A DNA stretch of 16,171 bases from the NCBI GenBank assembly GCA_025055355.1, contig JANWYM010000033.1, positions 1 through 16,171 on the forward strand, in the 5' to 3' direction. Of the stretch, positions 7,001 to 13,653 are shown piece by piece. A program made the translations under genes and the position numbers. Under the pieces are notes generated by a model. The model saw only the letters and a list, made by a program, of their open reading frames with translations. It was not told the origin of the DNA and searched no databases. Within the stretch, counting starts at the first letter, position 1; each line of letters begins with the position of its first letter. The DNA is from Abditibacteriales bacterium. Lineage in GTDB: Bacteria; Armatimonadota; Abditibacteriia; Abditibacteriales; JANWYM01.

Positions 7001-7898
7001 CGGGATAGTGGTATCGCATGCGCACCCCGACAATCGCCGGGCGGTCCACCACCATCGCCGTGTATGTGTTCGACTGACCGTCGCGGGCGCGAGCGTAGTA
7101 GCGGATGGAGGACGTAAGGTTCGTCAGCCGGTATCGGAAGAGCGCGGTGATGTTGTCCTGTCGTCCTGGGGTCTGCGGTCTCGCCGTTCGCTTTTCCCAA
7201 CCGCTTCCCTCGCGTTGAACGTAGAGGTCGCAGGATTGCACGGCGCTGCCGCTGGCGGCGACGGTGATGGTGAGGTCCGCCCCACGCGGCAGGACGACGT
7301 GGCGCGGCTGCACGTCTAACTGCGTGAGCGCGAAAACGGGGATGTCGCTGTAAGGGTGGAGCATGCGCAGCAGCCAGCGCGCCATCGGCTCGCGAGCGAA
7401 GGCGACATGCGCGGTGAGAATCAGCAGCATCACACAGGAGAGCGCAGCGACGCGGCGCAGTTGCGGGCGGGTGATGGCGTGCGTGAACTGGACGGCTGCC
7501 GTCTCCTGCTCGGTCTGCCGCATCAGCGCGGCGACCATCTGCGGCGACATGCCGGGCAAGGCGGCGGCGTGCGCGAACTCAACGGAGGACAGCAGCCGTT
7601 CCTGCAACTGCGGGAAGCGTTTCTCCACTTGCAACGCGATGTCCTCATCGGAGATGCGGCGCACGAGCGGACGCAAGACGAACGCCAGCGCGCACCCCAC
7701 CGACGCGACGCCCAAAGCGATGAGCCACGCGAGACGCAGCGAAGACGGAAAGACCAGCCATCGGTCAAGATGATAGCCGACGAGCGCCATCGCCGACAAA
7801 CATAGGAACGTGCGCCCGAGACCGTCGAGCGTTTCCAGCAACCGCTGATACTGGCGTGCGCCGCTGAGTTTCGCCTGCCAACGCGCCTGATGCACCAT
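4080..7898 (-). CDS. Giant DUF4175-like membrane protein with Gln-rich coiled coil
   Basis: A 1272-residue protein. The N-terminal part has two membrane helices (about 28-44 and 52-77), the family-typical stretch DEDIALQVEKRFPQLQERLL (84-103), and a third helix (149-167). A beta-rich, probably periplasmic, region follows (about 185-505) with repeated immunoglobulin-like blocks. From about residue 510 the rest is a very long Gln/Arg/Glu-rich coiled coil with many QQQ runs. The C-terminus returns to an ordered motif, LPPRAQRALREGAKEKVPAE then YENLINQYYKALAKE, which I recall as conserved in these proteins. The layout matches DUF4175-type proteins; function is unknown. The ATG at 7898 has only a weak GGGGG-type ribosome site about 9 bases upstream. 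It is the first gene of its transcription unit and is coupled by a 4-bp overlap to the squalene-cyclase-fold gene. Usual relatives sit with MoxR ATPase, DUF58 and von Willebrand-type genes, none of which are seen here. Confidence 0.8.
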   Translation of the reverse strand: MVHQARWQAKLSGARQYQRLLETLDGLGRTFLCLSAMALVGYHLDRWLVFPSSLRLAWLIALGVASVGCALAFVLRPLVRRISDEDIALQVEKRFPQLQERLLSSVEFAHAAALPGMSPQMVAALMRQTEQETAAVQFTHAITRPQLRRVAALSCVMLLILTAHVAFAREPMARWLLRMLHPYSDIPVFALTQLDVQPRHVVLPRGADLTITVAASGSAVQSCDLYVQREGSGWEKRTARPQTPGRQDNITALFRYRLTNLTSSIRYYARARDGQSNTYTAMVVDRPAIVGVRMRYHYPAYTRQGSAMAQEGAGNIAALVGTRVGVEMTANKPVHAATLELNVGAARLRQPLRVEGAKVIGSLTVRQDGTYTVRLWDEHGFTNLDPPQYAIQAIADRAPDVSLIKPKTDLELVPDATLPLSATARDDYGIAALRLKHQKEQANPQPLRTLSLPAPSPPRRAVTAAARWNLAGLDLQPGDALTFFVEAQDNDNVTGPHIGKSEVRRVRIVSHEEMEMRLNALMSDIRQMLDRIIQRQRETKAQTQRAQANPQPPTISEARRAQNDIARETADAAQQLNDLTEQAENNALSPPEELQRQRETQQGLQNLAQRDMPQAAQSIERAEASRHRQARQQSLNQAAQQQQQILNQLQRMREALENRNDLERLAAQARELAQRQQALARQAEMIAPNMLQRFPDELPAGQRNLLDAMAQEQRGIREGTQQLGQQLQEAMQRQQNAAQSDRLNQAAQQMQQQRLTERQQSVERQMQQNQLRSAAPEANRLAQDLQNLAQTLQPPNPPLPSAAEMAQQFREMAERLGKLVRQQQEVVRQAEQRPNAQQSQQLAERERSIQREAERMAKLTRQMSKRSPSAGNMNENLQEASRQLQRAQSPLSRNQPQQALPSARAAQRALEQALQEAEDAAAQMEQQQQADALRQQLRDLAARQRGINQATQRLDRTQRERGQLPPSDQREAQQAARQQGGLAEETRQLQQRIPSQIFRHALGEAARSMERAQQQMERGQLGAPTQREQERAARLLDEMASALDNQSDNRGGAPLPAPRGMNQAARELQGALGDIRMLREVERFLNEQTREFEQHRSDPLTPEQQQELEQLERRQGNNANLTQRTARRLRAFPQLSRLIDQAGDDMRRSQQQLQEQETGEPAQQPQREAIRRLEEASGRIEQVLQQQQAQQMAQRAQQRRQRANQPALDSHFVQGSDEGGERNEVLQRLRGFGNLPPRAQRALREGAKEKVPAEYENLINQYYKALAKEKRK

Positions 7899-8035
7899 GA
7901 AAAATTGCCCCCTGTTCTGGAAGGAGAATCCTGACCTTCTGTGTTAGACATCCTTGCCTGTGATTAAGTTCAATGTATCGCGTTGAGCGTTGTCTCTAAA
8001 AGTGACGCTGTTACTGACATCCTCCTGATCATCCC

Positions 8036-8116
8036 CAGCGGGGGGATGGCTTGGCTTCGTTCCTCGCAACCGCTGCGCTCCTCGCAATGACATCCATGCA
8101 CTCGCCATAACAGACA
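8036..8116. repeat. GTCAT-GCGAG element, partial, with CACTCGCC tail
   Basis: The right half is clear: GGGGGATGGCTTGGCTTCG, then GCTGCGCTCCTCGCAATGAC ending at 8091. It is followed by ATCCATGCACTCGCCATAAC and AGACA. The same composite order (element end, then CCATGCACTCGCC) recurs at 11851-11897, so the two loci share a longer compound repeat. Confidence 0.75.
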
Positions 8117-8208
8117 CTGCATCGGGGAGAGGCAAAGCAACGACAGCGACCTTGCAACTCTTGACTTTTTCTTCGGAATGGTCAACAGTTAAATGAAGCA
8201 ACGTTCCA

Positions 8209-8229
8209 TCAACTGTCAACCATCAACTT
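8209..8229. repeat. Heptamer tandem repeat TCAACNN
   Basis: Three 7-base units, TCAACTG, TCAACCA and TCAACTT, end 6 bases before the alr ATG. A related single unit TCAACAG lies at 8182-8188. This occupies the position where a ribosome binding site would be expected, and no purine-rich one is present. Confidence 0.7.
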
Positions 8230-8235
8230 TTATCC

Positions 8236-9369
8236 ATGCATATTCATACTTGCTGGGTCGAAATCAACCTTGCTGCAATCTGCCACAACTTTCGGCAGGT
8301 GCGGGCGTTCGTCGGTGACGAGGTTCAGATTGTTGCCATTGTGAAAGCCGATGCTTACGGGCACGGCGCACCAGCCGTGGCTAAGGCGCTGGCGGACGGC
8401 GGCGCGAACTACTTCGGTGTCACGCGGTTGGAAGAAGCCTTAACCCTGCGCGAGGCAGGGATCACTGCACCAATTCTCCTCCTCGCTCCGCCGCTGCCGG
8501 AGCAAGCGAGGGCGTGCGTTCAACACGACCTGACGGCAACGGTGGATGACGCCGCAACTGCACAGGCGTTATCTGCTGCCGCCCAGCGGCGCGGCAAAAC
8601 CGTCAAGGTGCACTTGAAGGTCGACAGCGGCATGGGACGTTTGGGCGTCGCGCCGGAGCAAGTGCTGACGGTGGCGACCGAGTTGAACGCGTTGCCCGGT
8701 ATCGTCGTCGAAGGTATCTTCACACACTTTGCGAACGCGCTGGATAAAGACTTCTCCACCACCGAGCGGCAGTTCGAGCGATTCCAGCAAACCCTGAGCC
8801 AACTCCGGCAACGTTCTCTGCTGCCGCCCATCGCGCACTGCGCCAACAGCGCCGCCCTGCTGCGGCAGCCGCAGATGCACCTCAACGCCGTGCGGCCGGG
8901 CACAGTGTTGTTCGGACAGTATCCCTCACCGCATCTCCCGCGCTCTTTGGACCTGCGCGACCCCTTCGCCGTCAAGTGCCGTGTGGTGTCCGTGCGCCGC
9001 CTGCGCAAAGGCGCAACGGTCGGCTATGGCAGCGAGTGGCGCGCCCCCCGCGACAGCCTCATTGCCACCCTGCCCATCGGTTTCGCCGACGGTTTCGGGG
9101 TGGACATCGCGGCGCGCACGGAAACGCTGCGCGGCGCTATTCAGCAGAGTGCGCGACAATCTCTCATTGCTCTGGGCAGACTGCCCTCCCCCCGGTTCGT
9201 CATCCTGCGCGGACAACGCGCCCCCGTCGTCGGGCGCATCGGGATGCAGATGTGCAGCGTGGATGTGAGTCACATCCCTCACGTCGCCGTCGGCGACGTA
9301 GCCACCGTGCCGGTGCGGAGGACGCTGGTCAGCGCCCGCCTGCCGCGAGTCTATAGTTTCGAAGGCTAA
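8236..9369 (+). CDS. alr: Alanine racemase
   Basis: Interconverts L- and D-alanine with pyridoxal phosphate, supplying D-alanine for peptidoglycan in the cytoplasm. The N-terminal TIM barrel starts with WVEINLAAICHNFRQVR, and the PLP lysine is K37 in IVKADAYGHG. KVDSGMGRLG (128-137) and the catalytic tyrosine Y264 in VGYGSEW are intact, as is RGQRAPVVGRIGMQM (325-339). At 377 residues it looks near normal, but two changes offset each other. There is an extra stretch around 293-320, and the C-terminal part is short: GDVATV (353-358) is followed only 10 residues later by RLPRVY, so the usual helix and GTIxYE strand are missing. Translation starts at an ATG with no visible Shine-Dalgarno sequence. 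It is the only plus-strand gene, monocistronic here, and its TAA touches the stop of the convergent glycosidase gene. Confidence 0.95.
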   Translation: MHIHTCWVEINLAAICHNFRQVRAFVGDEVQIVAIVKADAYGHGAPAVAKALADGGANYFGVTRLEEALTLREAGITAPILLLAPPLPEQARACVQHDLTATVDDAATAQALSAAAQRRGKTVKVHLKVDSGMGRLGVAPEQVLTVATELNALPGIVVEGIFTHFANALDKDFSTTERQFERFQQTLSQLRQRSLLPPIAHCANSAALLRQPQMHLNAVRPGTVLFGQYPSPHLPRSLDLRDPFAVKCRVVSVRRLRKGATVGYGSEWRAPRDSLIATLPIGFADGFGVDIAARTETLRGAIQQSARQSLIALGRLPSPRFVILRGQRAPVVGRIGMQMCSVDVSHIPHVAVGDVATVPVRRTLVSARLPRVYSFEG

Positions 9370-11700
9370 TCAGAAGTCAATCAACGTCACCCCAGTGAAA
9401 TAAACCGTCCCCTGATGTGGGTGGGAGGTGGAGTCAATGAGGAAAATGCTGTCCCAGCGAATCGGGTAGTGAATTACGCCGTCGTTCGCCCCGCCCCAGT
9501 GTCCCACCTGCGGGTCATCCAACCGCATCGTCACCCACCTCCAGCCCTGCCACGTCAGCGGCTCGCTCGCTGTCGGCTGGAAAGTTTGCCCCGTTGCATC
9601 CACAATGCGGCAGCGCAGCCAGTCGCGGGTGTTGTGGGTGTTGTAGACCCACATCCCCACCGCCTTCGGCTTGCCTGGAATCGGCAACGTTTTCTTCGGC
9701 GTCACGCGCAAGAACCGCCACCCCTGACCAAACTCGTAGTCCACACGGCACGCCTTCGCAAACGGGGCATTAGGGTCGGGCGCGTCCACTACGCGCATGT
9801 CCAACTTCGCAGGCACTTTGGCGTCGCCATCGAGAACGGCTTGATACGCCGCGCCGCTCTGCGGCTGGTCGAACCATTCGAGCGCTTCGAACCTCACGGG
9901 AAGGGGGGTCATGACGGGATTGCCTTTCGCCGCAAGTGTGAGGGAAAACGTCGACGTCCGTTTGGCGGATGGAGACAGGGGAACGCTGAAGGTTTTGCGC
10001 CGCTCCCCCGCTGTCAGTCGCACCGGCACCGGGAAGGCGTTGAGTGTTGCTGTGCCCTCGAACGGTTCGCCCGCCGGGTTCTCCACGTTGAGCAGCACGG
10101 CGTCGGAGCGCAACGCCAACTGCATCCGCAGTGGGTTCGCCACTTCCCACGTGACCTCCTGCGTCATCGGCGCCAACCCCTCTACTCTCACCGTGACGGG
10201 GACGTGGAACGTGCGCTCCTCGCGGAGCGCAAACGTTCCCTGCCACGTCAGTTGCGCCGTCTCGTTTGGTTTGAGTCGAAAGCGGTTGCCGCGCGTCCAC
10301 TTGCCGCTGAGTTCTTTGGGGATGTGCGCCTCCACGCTGCCACTCAACGGAACGTTCAGCGGGTTCGTCATCACAACCTTCAAACGTGGGGCGCTTGCGT
10401 GCGCGGCGGGAACGCCCGCCTTGAAAGTCGGCTGGCTCTCCACGCGCCATGCGCTCTCCAACTGCAACAGTTGGCTGGGTTGGCTCGGCGTGAGATACTG
10501 CGGACTGCCGCTGATTTCAAGGGACAGCGTGCCGTTTGTAGCGGTCAGCGTGCGCTTTTCGCCGATCATGCTGACGACGCTGGCGGAAGGCACGCCGAGA
10601 TGCAGGTCAACCCTGTGCGGCTCGCCTGTCGTCCAGAGCGCGAGTTTCTGCTCTTTGCCTCTGGAGAAGATGAGAGCGTAATCATTCGCCGATGAAAGCG
10701 ACAACCGTTTTGTGAAGCGAAAGCCGCTGAGTTCTTGGATGAGCGTCTGGGCGGCGATGTAGGCGGGTTTGGGTTGGTAGTCCCATGTGATCGTGCCGAA
10801 GTTGTGTTCCTGGTCGTTGGGGTCTTGCCCGTCGTCGCGCCAGTCATACCAGATGCTCAACGGCACATCGTTCATCAGGTTGATGAGGAACTGCCGAGCG
10901 AGATATTGTCCTTGTTGCTCTTTGGGGATCCAGGTAACCGAGTAGCCCCACTCGCCGGAGAGGATGGGCACACTTTTGCCCTTCGGCGCATAGCGGGCGA
11001 TGAGGGCGCGGAGGCGTTGGTAGTCGCGGGTGACGGTTTCGGGCGGCTCGCGGCGGTAGGGATGCACGCTCACCGCGTCAATCAGTTCCAGCAAGCCCTG
11101 TTCAAAGCAGCGCTCGAGGAAGTTCAGGTCAACGCCCGATGTCGCCGGCGCGACGAGGGTCGCGTCGGGGTCGGCTCGGCGCACGGCAGGCAGGGCGACT
11201 TTCGCCAGCGCCATGTAATCGTCCACGTTCGGGCGTGGGCGCCAGAAGAAGATGTTTGGCTCGTTCCACAACTCCCACAGCACGCCGCGCCCTTTGAACC
11301 GCGCCGCCCCCGCTGCCGCGAACCGCGCAAACGCTTCTCGCCCCGCGTCGGTATGCGGTGCCAGGTCGTTGTCGTAAAGCGGGTTGCCGTAGTCCAGGAT
11401 GAAGAGCGGACGGATGCCTCGCTGAGCGAGCGCGTCCACAAGTTGAGCGTAGCCGGAGAAATCGTACTCGCCTTGTTTGCGCTCGATGTGCACCCACGAA
11501 AAGTCCATACGAATAAAGCGGAACCCCGCCGCCGCTATCATGTCCACGTCGTGGGGCGGCGGCTCAATGAAGTGAATGTTCACCCCCAACCCCATCGGCA
11601 CGACCGACTCAGGGATTCCTTTGGGCATCTTTTCCTCCTTCTGCGCCGCGCCGAGGGCGCAGGCGGTGAGTGCTGCGATGAGTAGGAGAATGGTTTTCAT
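9370..11700 (-). CDS. Exported clan GH-A glycoside hydrolase
   Basis: A 776-residue secreted enzyme predicted to hydrolyse a beta-linked glycan. The N-terminus MKTILLLIAALTACALGAAQ is a signal peptide; LTAC fits a lipobox, so it may be a lipoprotein with Cys14 lipidated. A TIM barrel covers about 36-330. Barrel landmarks are RFIRMDFSWVHIE (61-73), the acid/base glutamate E147 in WELWNEPNIFFW, HPY at 213-215, and the nucleophile E250 in ILSGEWGYS. The spacing and NEP motif fit clan GH-A (GH5/GH39-like); the family cannot be fixed by eye. Residues about 335-630 form beta-rich accessory domains. Residues about 640-776 look like a jelly-roll carbohydrate-binding domain (WLRCRIVDATGQTF, WRWVTMRL). 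The ATG at 11700 lacks a strong ribosome site. It lies 208 bp downstream of another putative glycosidase. Confidence 0.85.
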   Translation of the reverse strand: MKTILLLIAALTACALGAAQKEEKMPKGIPESVVPMGLGVNIHFIEPPPHDVDMIAAAGFRFIRMDFSWVHIERKQGEYDFSGYAQLVDALAQRGIRPLFILDYGNPLYDNDLAPHTDAGREAFARFAAAGAARFKGRGVLWELWNEPNIFFWRPRPNVDDYMALAKVALPAVRRADPDATLVAPATSGVDLNFLERCFEQGLLELIDAVSVHPYRREPPETVTRDYQRLRALIARYAPKGKSVPILSGEWGYSVTWIPKEQQGQYLARQFLINLMNDVPLSIWYDWRDDGQDPNDQEHNFGTITWDYQPKPAYIAAQTLIQELSGFRFTKRLSLSSANDYALIFSRGKEQKLALWTTGEPHRVDLHLGVPSASVVSMIGEKRTLTATNGTLSLEISGSPQYLTPSQPSQLLQLESAWRVESQPTFKAGVPAAHASAPRLKVVMTNPLNVPLSGSVEAHIPKELSGKWTRGNRFRLKPNETAQLTWQGTFALREERTFHVPVTVRVEGLAPMTQEVTWEVANPLRMQLALRSDAVLLNVENPAGEPFEGTATLNAFPVPVRLTAGERRKTFSVPLSPSAKRTSTFSLTLAAKGNPVMTPLPVRFEALEWFDQPQSGAAYQAVLDGDAKVPAKLDMRVVDAPDPNAPFAKACRVDYEFGQGWRFLRVTPKKTLPIPGKPKAVGMWVYNTHNTRDWLRCRIVDATGQTFQPTASEPLTWQGWRWVTMRLDDPQVGHWGGANDGVIHYPIRWDSIFLIDSTSHPHQGTVYFTGVTLIDF

Positions 11701-11720
11701 GTTCGACGTTACCCAGCAAG

Positions 11721-11750
11721 TGTCATAGCGAGCAGCGCGCAGCCATGACA
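11721..11750. repeat. GTCAT-GCGAG element, mini copy
   Basis: TGTCATAGCGAGCAGCGCGC followed by AGCCATGACA. This keeps the terminal arms (TGTCATaGC with GCcATGACA) and has lost the middle of the element. Confidence 0.65.
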
Positions 11751-11759
11751 GCCGCCGGC

Positions 11760-11833
11760 GTCATTGCGAGGAGCGAAGCGACGAAGCAATCCCCTCCGAA
11801 CACAGCAGATTGCTTCCCTGCGCTCGCCATGAC
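11760..11833. repeat. GTCAT-GCGAG palindromic element, full copy
   Basis: About 74 bp from GTCATTGCGAGGAGCGAAGC to CTGCGCTCGCCATGAC. Inner arms GAAGCAATC and GATTGCTTC are separated by CCCTCCGAACACAGCA. Same length and arm order as the copy at 2721-2794. Confidence 0.85.
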
Positions 11834-11836
11834 AGG

Positions 11837-11906
11837 CGTTCGGCGGATGGCTGCGCGTCGCTCCTCGCAATGACAGCCATGCACTCGCCGTGACAGAACA
11901 GGCATC
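11837..11906. repeat. GTCAT-GCGAG half element with CACTCGCC tail
   Basis: CGGATGGCTGCGCGTCGCTC then CTCGCAATGACA, followed by GCCATGCACTCGCCGTGACA. This is the same compound arrangement as 8036-8116, including the CCATGCACTCGCC string and a trailing GCATCG. Confidence 0.75.
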
Positions 11907-11908
11907 GT

Positions 11909-13567
11909 TTATTTTCCCGCCACCAGATCGCCAAACTCCGGCACTAAGGCGTATTTCTTCAGCCAGGTCGTATACATGAACCCACGCACGCGGGGCGTTT
12001 GCTGGGCGAGTCGCAGCCAGCCTCGGGTGGTGTCCAGATCGTCCGCGTCGTAGTAGCACGCGACCAGGATGCGGAAACCCTGTTCAGAGAAAAACTTCAA
12101 ACTCTTCTCACGCGGCGCGCCGCCCCAGACGGCGATGATAAGGTCTTTGGGGACGTGGTTCCACGAGCCCGTGAAGTCGCCTTGCACAAGGTAGTAATCG
12201 CCATGCGCATTGTGGTTGGGGTCGAGCATGTCCGACCAGATGTAGATTGCAGCGTTCGGGTTGTAGCGACGCAAAATCTGGACCTGTTTCGTGATGCACT
12301 CACCCAGCAACCTCGCCATGTCCTTACCGCGACACGCCGCGCACGTCCCCCCCATGCGTACCTCGTCCATGTTGAGCAAAACGCGGCGCGGGCGGAGCGT
12401 CTCCGCCAGCAGTTTCGCTTCGTGCTCCCAGATGTCGTAAACCTCCGGCTCCGCCATGCAAATCGTGACCTGCGACTCGTGAATGACCATCGGATGATAC
12501 CAACTCACGCGCAGCGTCTGACCATCTTTGATGCGGCTGCTCGGCACGATGCGGATCGGCATCGCGTCCTGCTCAACGCGGTAGGGGTTGAAGTTCGGGT
12601 CGGGCGGCAGCGCGTAGTCTTTGCCCTCTTCATAGGTCACCGCCCCGTCCGCACTTTTCACGACGACAGGCGTGCCGGGACGACGCAGCACGTTGACGGG
12701 ACCGACCTCCTCCAACGTCCAATCGTCCAGCCAGAACTTCCCCGCGCGTCCGCCCCACACGCCTGCGTAGAGCCGCACCTTGTCGAAGGTGAGGCTGTTG
12801 AAAATCATCGTCAGTTTGCGCCAGTCGGACGTGGGCGGGACGTCGAAGGTGCGCGGCGCGAGACTGCGGTTGCCCGCCAGCACTTGAACATGAAAACTGC
12901 CCGATGGCTGCAAGCCTTCCGTCTTGACCCAAATCGTTACGCGATAACAGCGATGTGGCTTTACGCTGACTTCCTGCATCACACGCCCGTGACCGTGAGC
13001 ATTCGCCTGGAAGTTTTCCATCCGCAGGGACGCCTTACCGCTGTGCGCGACTTGCGTATCGGCGAAACTCACCTCGCCGGGCTGGTCGTGAAAGTTGTAG
13101 CCGCTGAACCGATGACCCTGAAACTGCTCGAAGTCGCCGTTGACGAGGCGCACGGTCGGGTCAGGCACAATCCGCGCCTCGCCGCTGCGAACGACGAACG
13201 GCGCGTCGTTCACGGGCAGCCCTTCCGCCAGATGCCGATTATGCCCCAACGTCCCGCCGCCGTAGCCGACGGAAAACACGGCAGGGATCAGTTCCAACCC
13301 GCTGCGCTCGCACGCCTTCCTCACCTCTGCCAGACGGCGAAAATACTCCGGCGGCTGTTTGCAGAGCGAATCCAATCCCGCCGACAGCACCGCGCCGTTA
13401 TATTTGTGCTTCGCCGCCGTCTCCACGATGCGCGTGATTTCCGCTACGTCGTTATCATTGCGCAAGCCCCAGCCGAAAATCCACACGAATCGGTCCTGAT
13501 TCATCTGCGTCCTCCCTTGACTTGGAACGACAAGAACAATGAACGACAGGAGAATGAACCGACGCAC
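11909..13567 (-). CDS. Exported GH20-like TIM-barrel protein with inserted carbohydrate-binding domain
   Basis: Read from GTG at 13567 it is 552 residues. An AAGGAGG 9 bases upstream and the resulting signal peptide (VRRFILLSFIVLVVPSQG) decide this start. An ATG at 13504 with GGGAGG 6 bases upstream is a strong alternative that would remove the signal. The first barrel strands (FVWIFGWG, GAVLSAGLD, ELIPAVFSVGYGGG) occupy about 25-105. A beta-sandwich resembling carbohydrate-binding modules is then inserted: LVNGDFEQF (141-149) to KFWLDDWTLEEVG (277-289). The barrel resumes with VTICMAEPEVYDIW, and D401-E402 in RRVLLNMDEVRMGG is placed like the catalytic Asp-Glu of GH20 enzymes. CAAC at 409-412 could bind a metal or form a disulfide. 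Tryptophans at YIWSDM, AVWGGA and MYTTW suit sugar stacking. Family membership beyond a GH20-like barrel is uncertain. Confidence 0.72.
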   Translation of the reverse strand: MRRFILLSFIVLVVPSQGRTQMNQDRFVWIFGWGLRNDNDVAEITRIVETAAKHKYNGAVLSAGLDSLCKQPPEYFRRLAEVRKACERSGLELIPAVFSVGYGGGTLGHNRHLAEGLPVNDAPFVVRSGEARIVPDPTVRLVNGDFEQFQGHRFSGYNFHDQPGEVSFADTQVAHSGKASLRMENFQANAHGHGRVMQEVSVKPHRCYRVTIWVKTEGLQPSGSFHVQVLAGNRSLAPRTFDVPPTSDWRKLTMIFNSLTFDKVRLYAGVWGGRAGKFWLDDWTLEEVGPVNVLRRPGTPVVVKSADGAVTYEEGKDYALPPDPNFNPYRVEQDAMPIRIVPSSRIKDGQTLRVSWYHPMVIHESQVTICMAEPEVYDIWEHEAKLLAETLRPRRVLLNMDEVRMGGTCAACRGKDMARLLGECITKQVQILRRYNPNAAIYIWSDMLDPNHNAHGDYYLVQGDFTGSWNHVPKDLIIAVWGGAPREKSLKFFSEQGFRILVACYYDADDLDTTRGWLRLAQQTPRVRGFMYTTWLKKYALVPEFGDLVAGK

Positions 13568-13575
13568 GACGGCTT

Positions 13576-13583
13576 GCCTCCTT
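13576..13583 (-). promoter_or_regulatory. Strong ribosome binding site deciding the GTG start
   Basis: The minus strand reads AAGGAGGC here. AAGGAGG stands 9 bases upstream of the GTG at 13567, which opens a signal-peptide-like sequence. A second, GGGAGG (13511-13516), precedes the ATG at 13504, so two starts may be used. Confidence 0.65.
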
Positions 13584-13590
13584 CGACAAT

Positions 13591-13614
13591 CGTCCTCGTC
13601 CTCATCCTCATCCT
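13591..13614. repeat. Hexamer tandem repeat CGTCCT/CATCCT
   Basis: Four 6-base units (CGTCCT twice, then CATCCT twice), followed by a diverged CGAGCC. It lies directly upstream of the AAGGAGG ribosome site of the GH20-like gene. Confidence 0.75.
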
Positions 13615-13632
13615 CGAGCCTCAAGAACCGAC

Positions 13633-13653
13633 CGACGACGAGAACGACGACGA
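13633..13653. repeat. CGA trinucleotide run
   Basis: CGACGACGA, then GAA, then CGACGACGA: a short trimer run 18 bases from the hexamer repeat. Simple-sequence DNA with no supported function. Confidence 0.6.

Larger units (their letters stand above)
7899..8235. other. Divergent intergenic region between DUF4175-like gene and alr
   Basis: These 337 bases must hold the promoters for both directions, but I find no convincing paired -35/-10 boxes. The left part (7899-8030) is unique-looking sequence. The middle holds a GTCAT-type repeat and the right end a TCAACNN heptamer run directly before the alr start. No gene is supported here. Confidence 0.6.
11701..11908. other. Repeat-filled gap between two glycosidase genes
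   Basis: These 208 bases separate two same-strand genes and consist almost entirely of GTCAT-GCGAG type elements. No terminator with a U-tract, no recognisable promoter and no credible gene is seen. Confidence 0.75.

Noticed and set aside
7943..7973. Possible sigma-70 promoter for the DUF4175-like operon (TTGAAC with TCTAAC on the minus strand)
   Set aside because: The 19-base spacer and weak -10 match are no better than chance in this region.
7944..8219. 91-codon minus-strand open frame upstream of the DUF4175-like gene
   Set aside because: Most of it is repeat translation (LRGAQRLRGTKPS) and it has no ribosome site or conserved feature.
9415..10695. 426-codon plus-strand open frame opposite the clan GH-A enzyme
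   Set aside because: Arg/His-rich composition without motifs, overlapping a well-supported gene. There is no ribosome site.
11709..12059. 116-codon minus-strand open frame over the repeat gap between glycosidase genes
   Set aside because: It consists of repeat-derived peptides and an out-of-frame overlap with the GH20-like gene.
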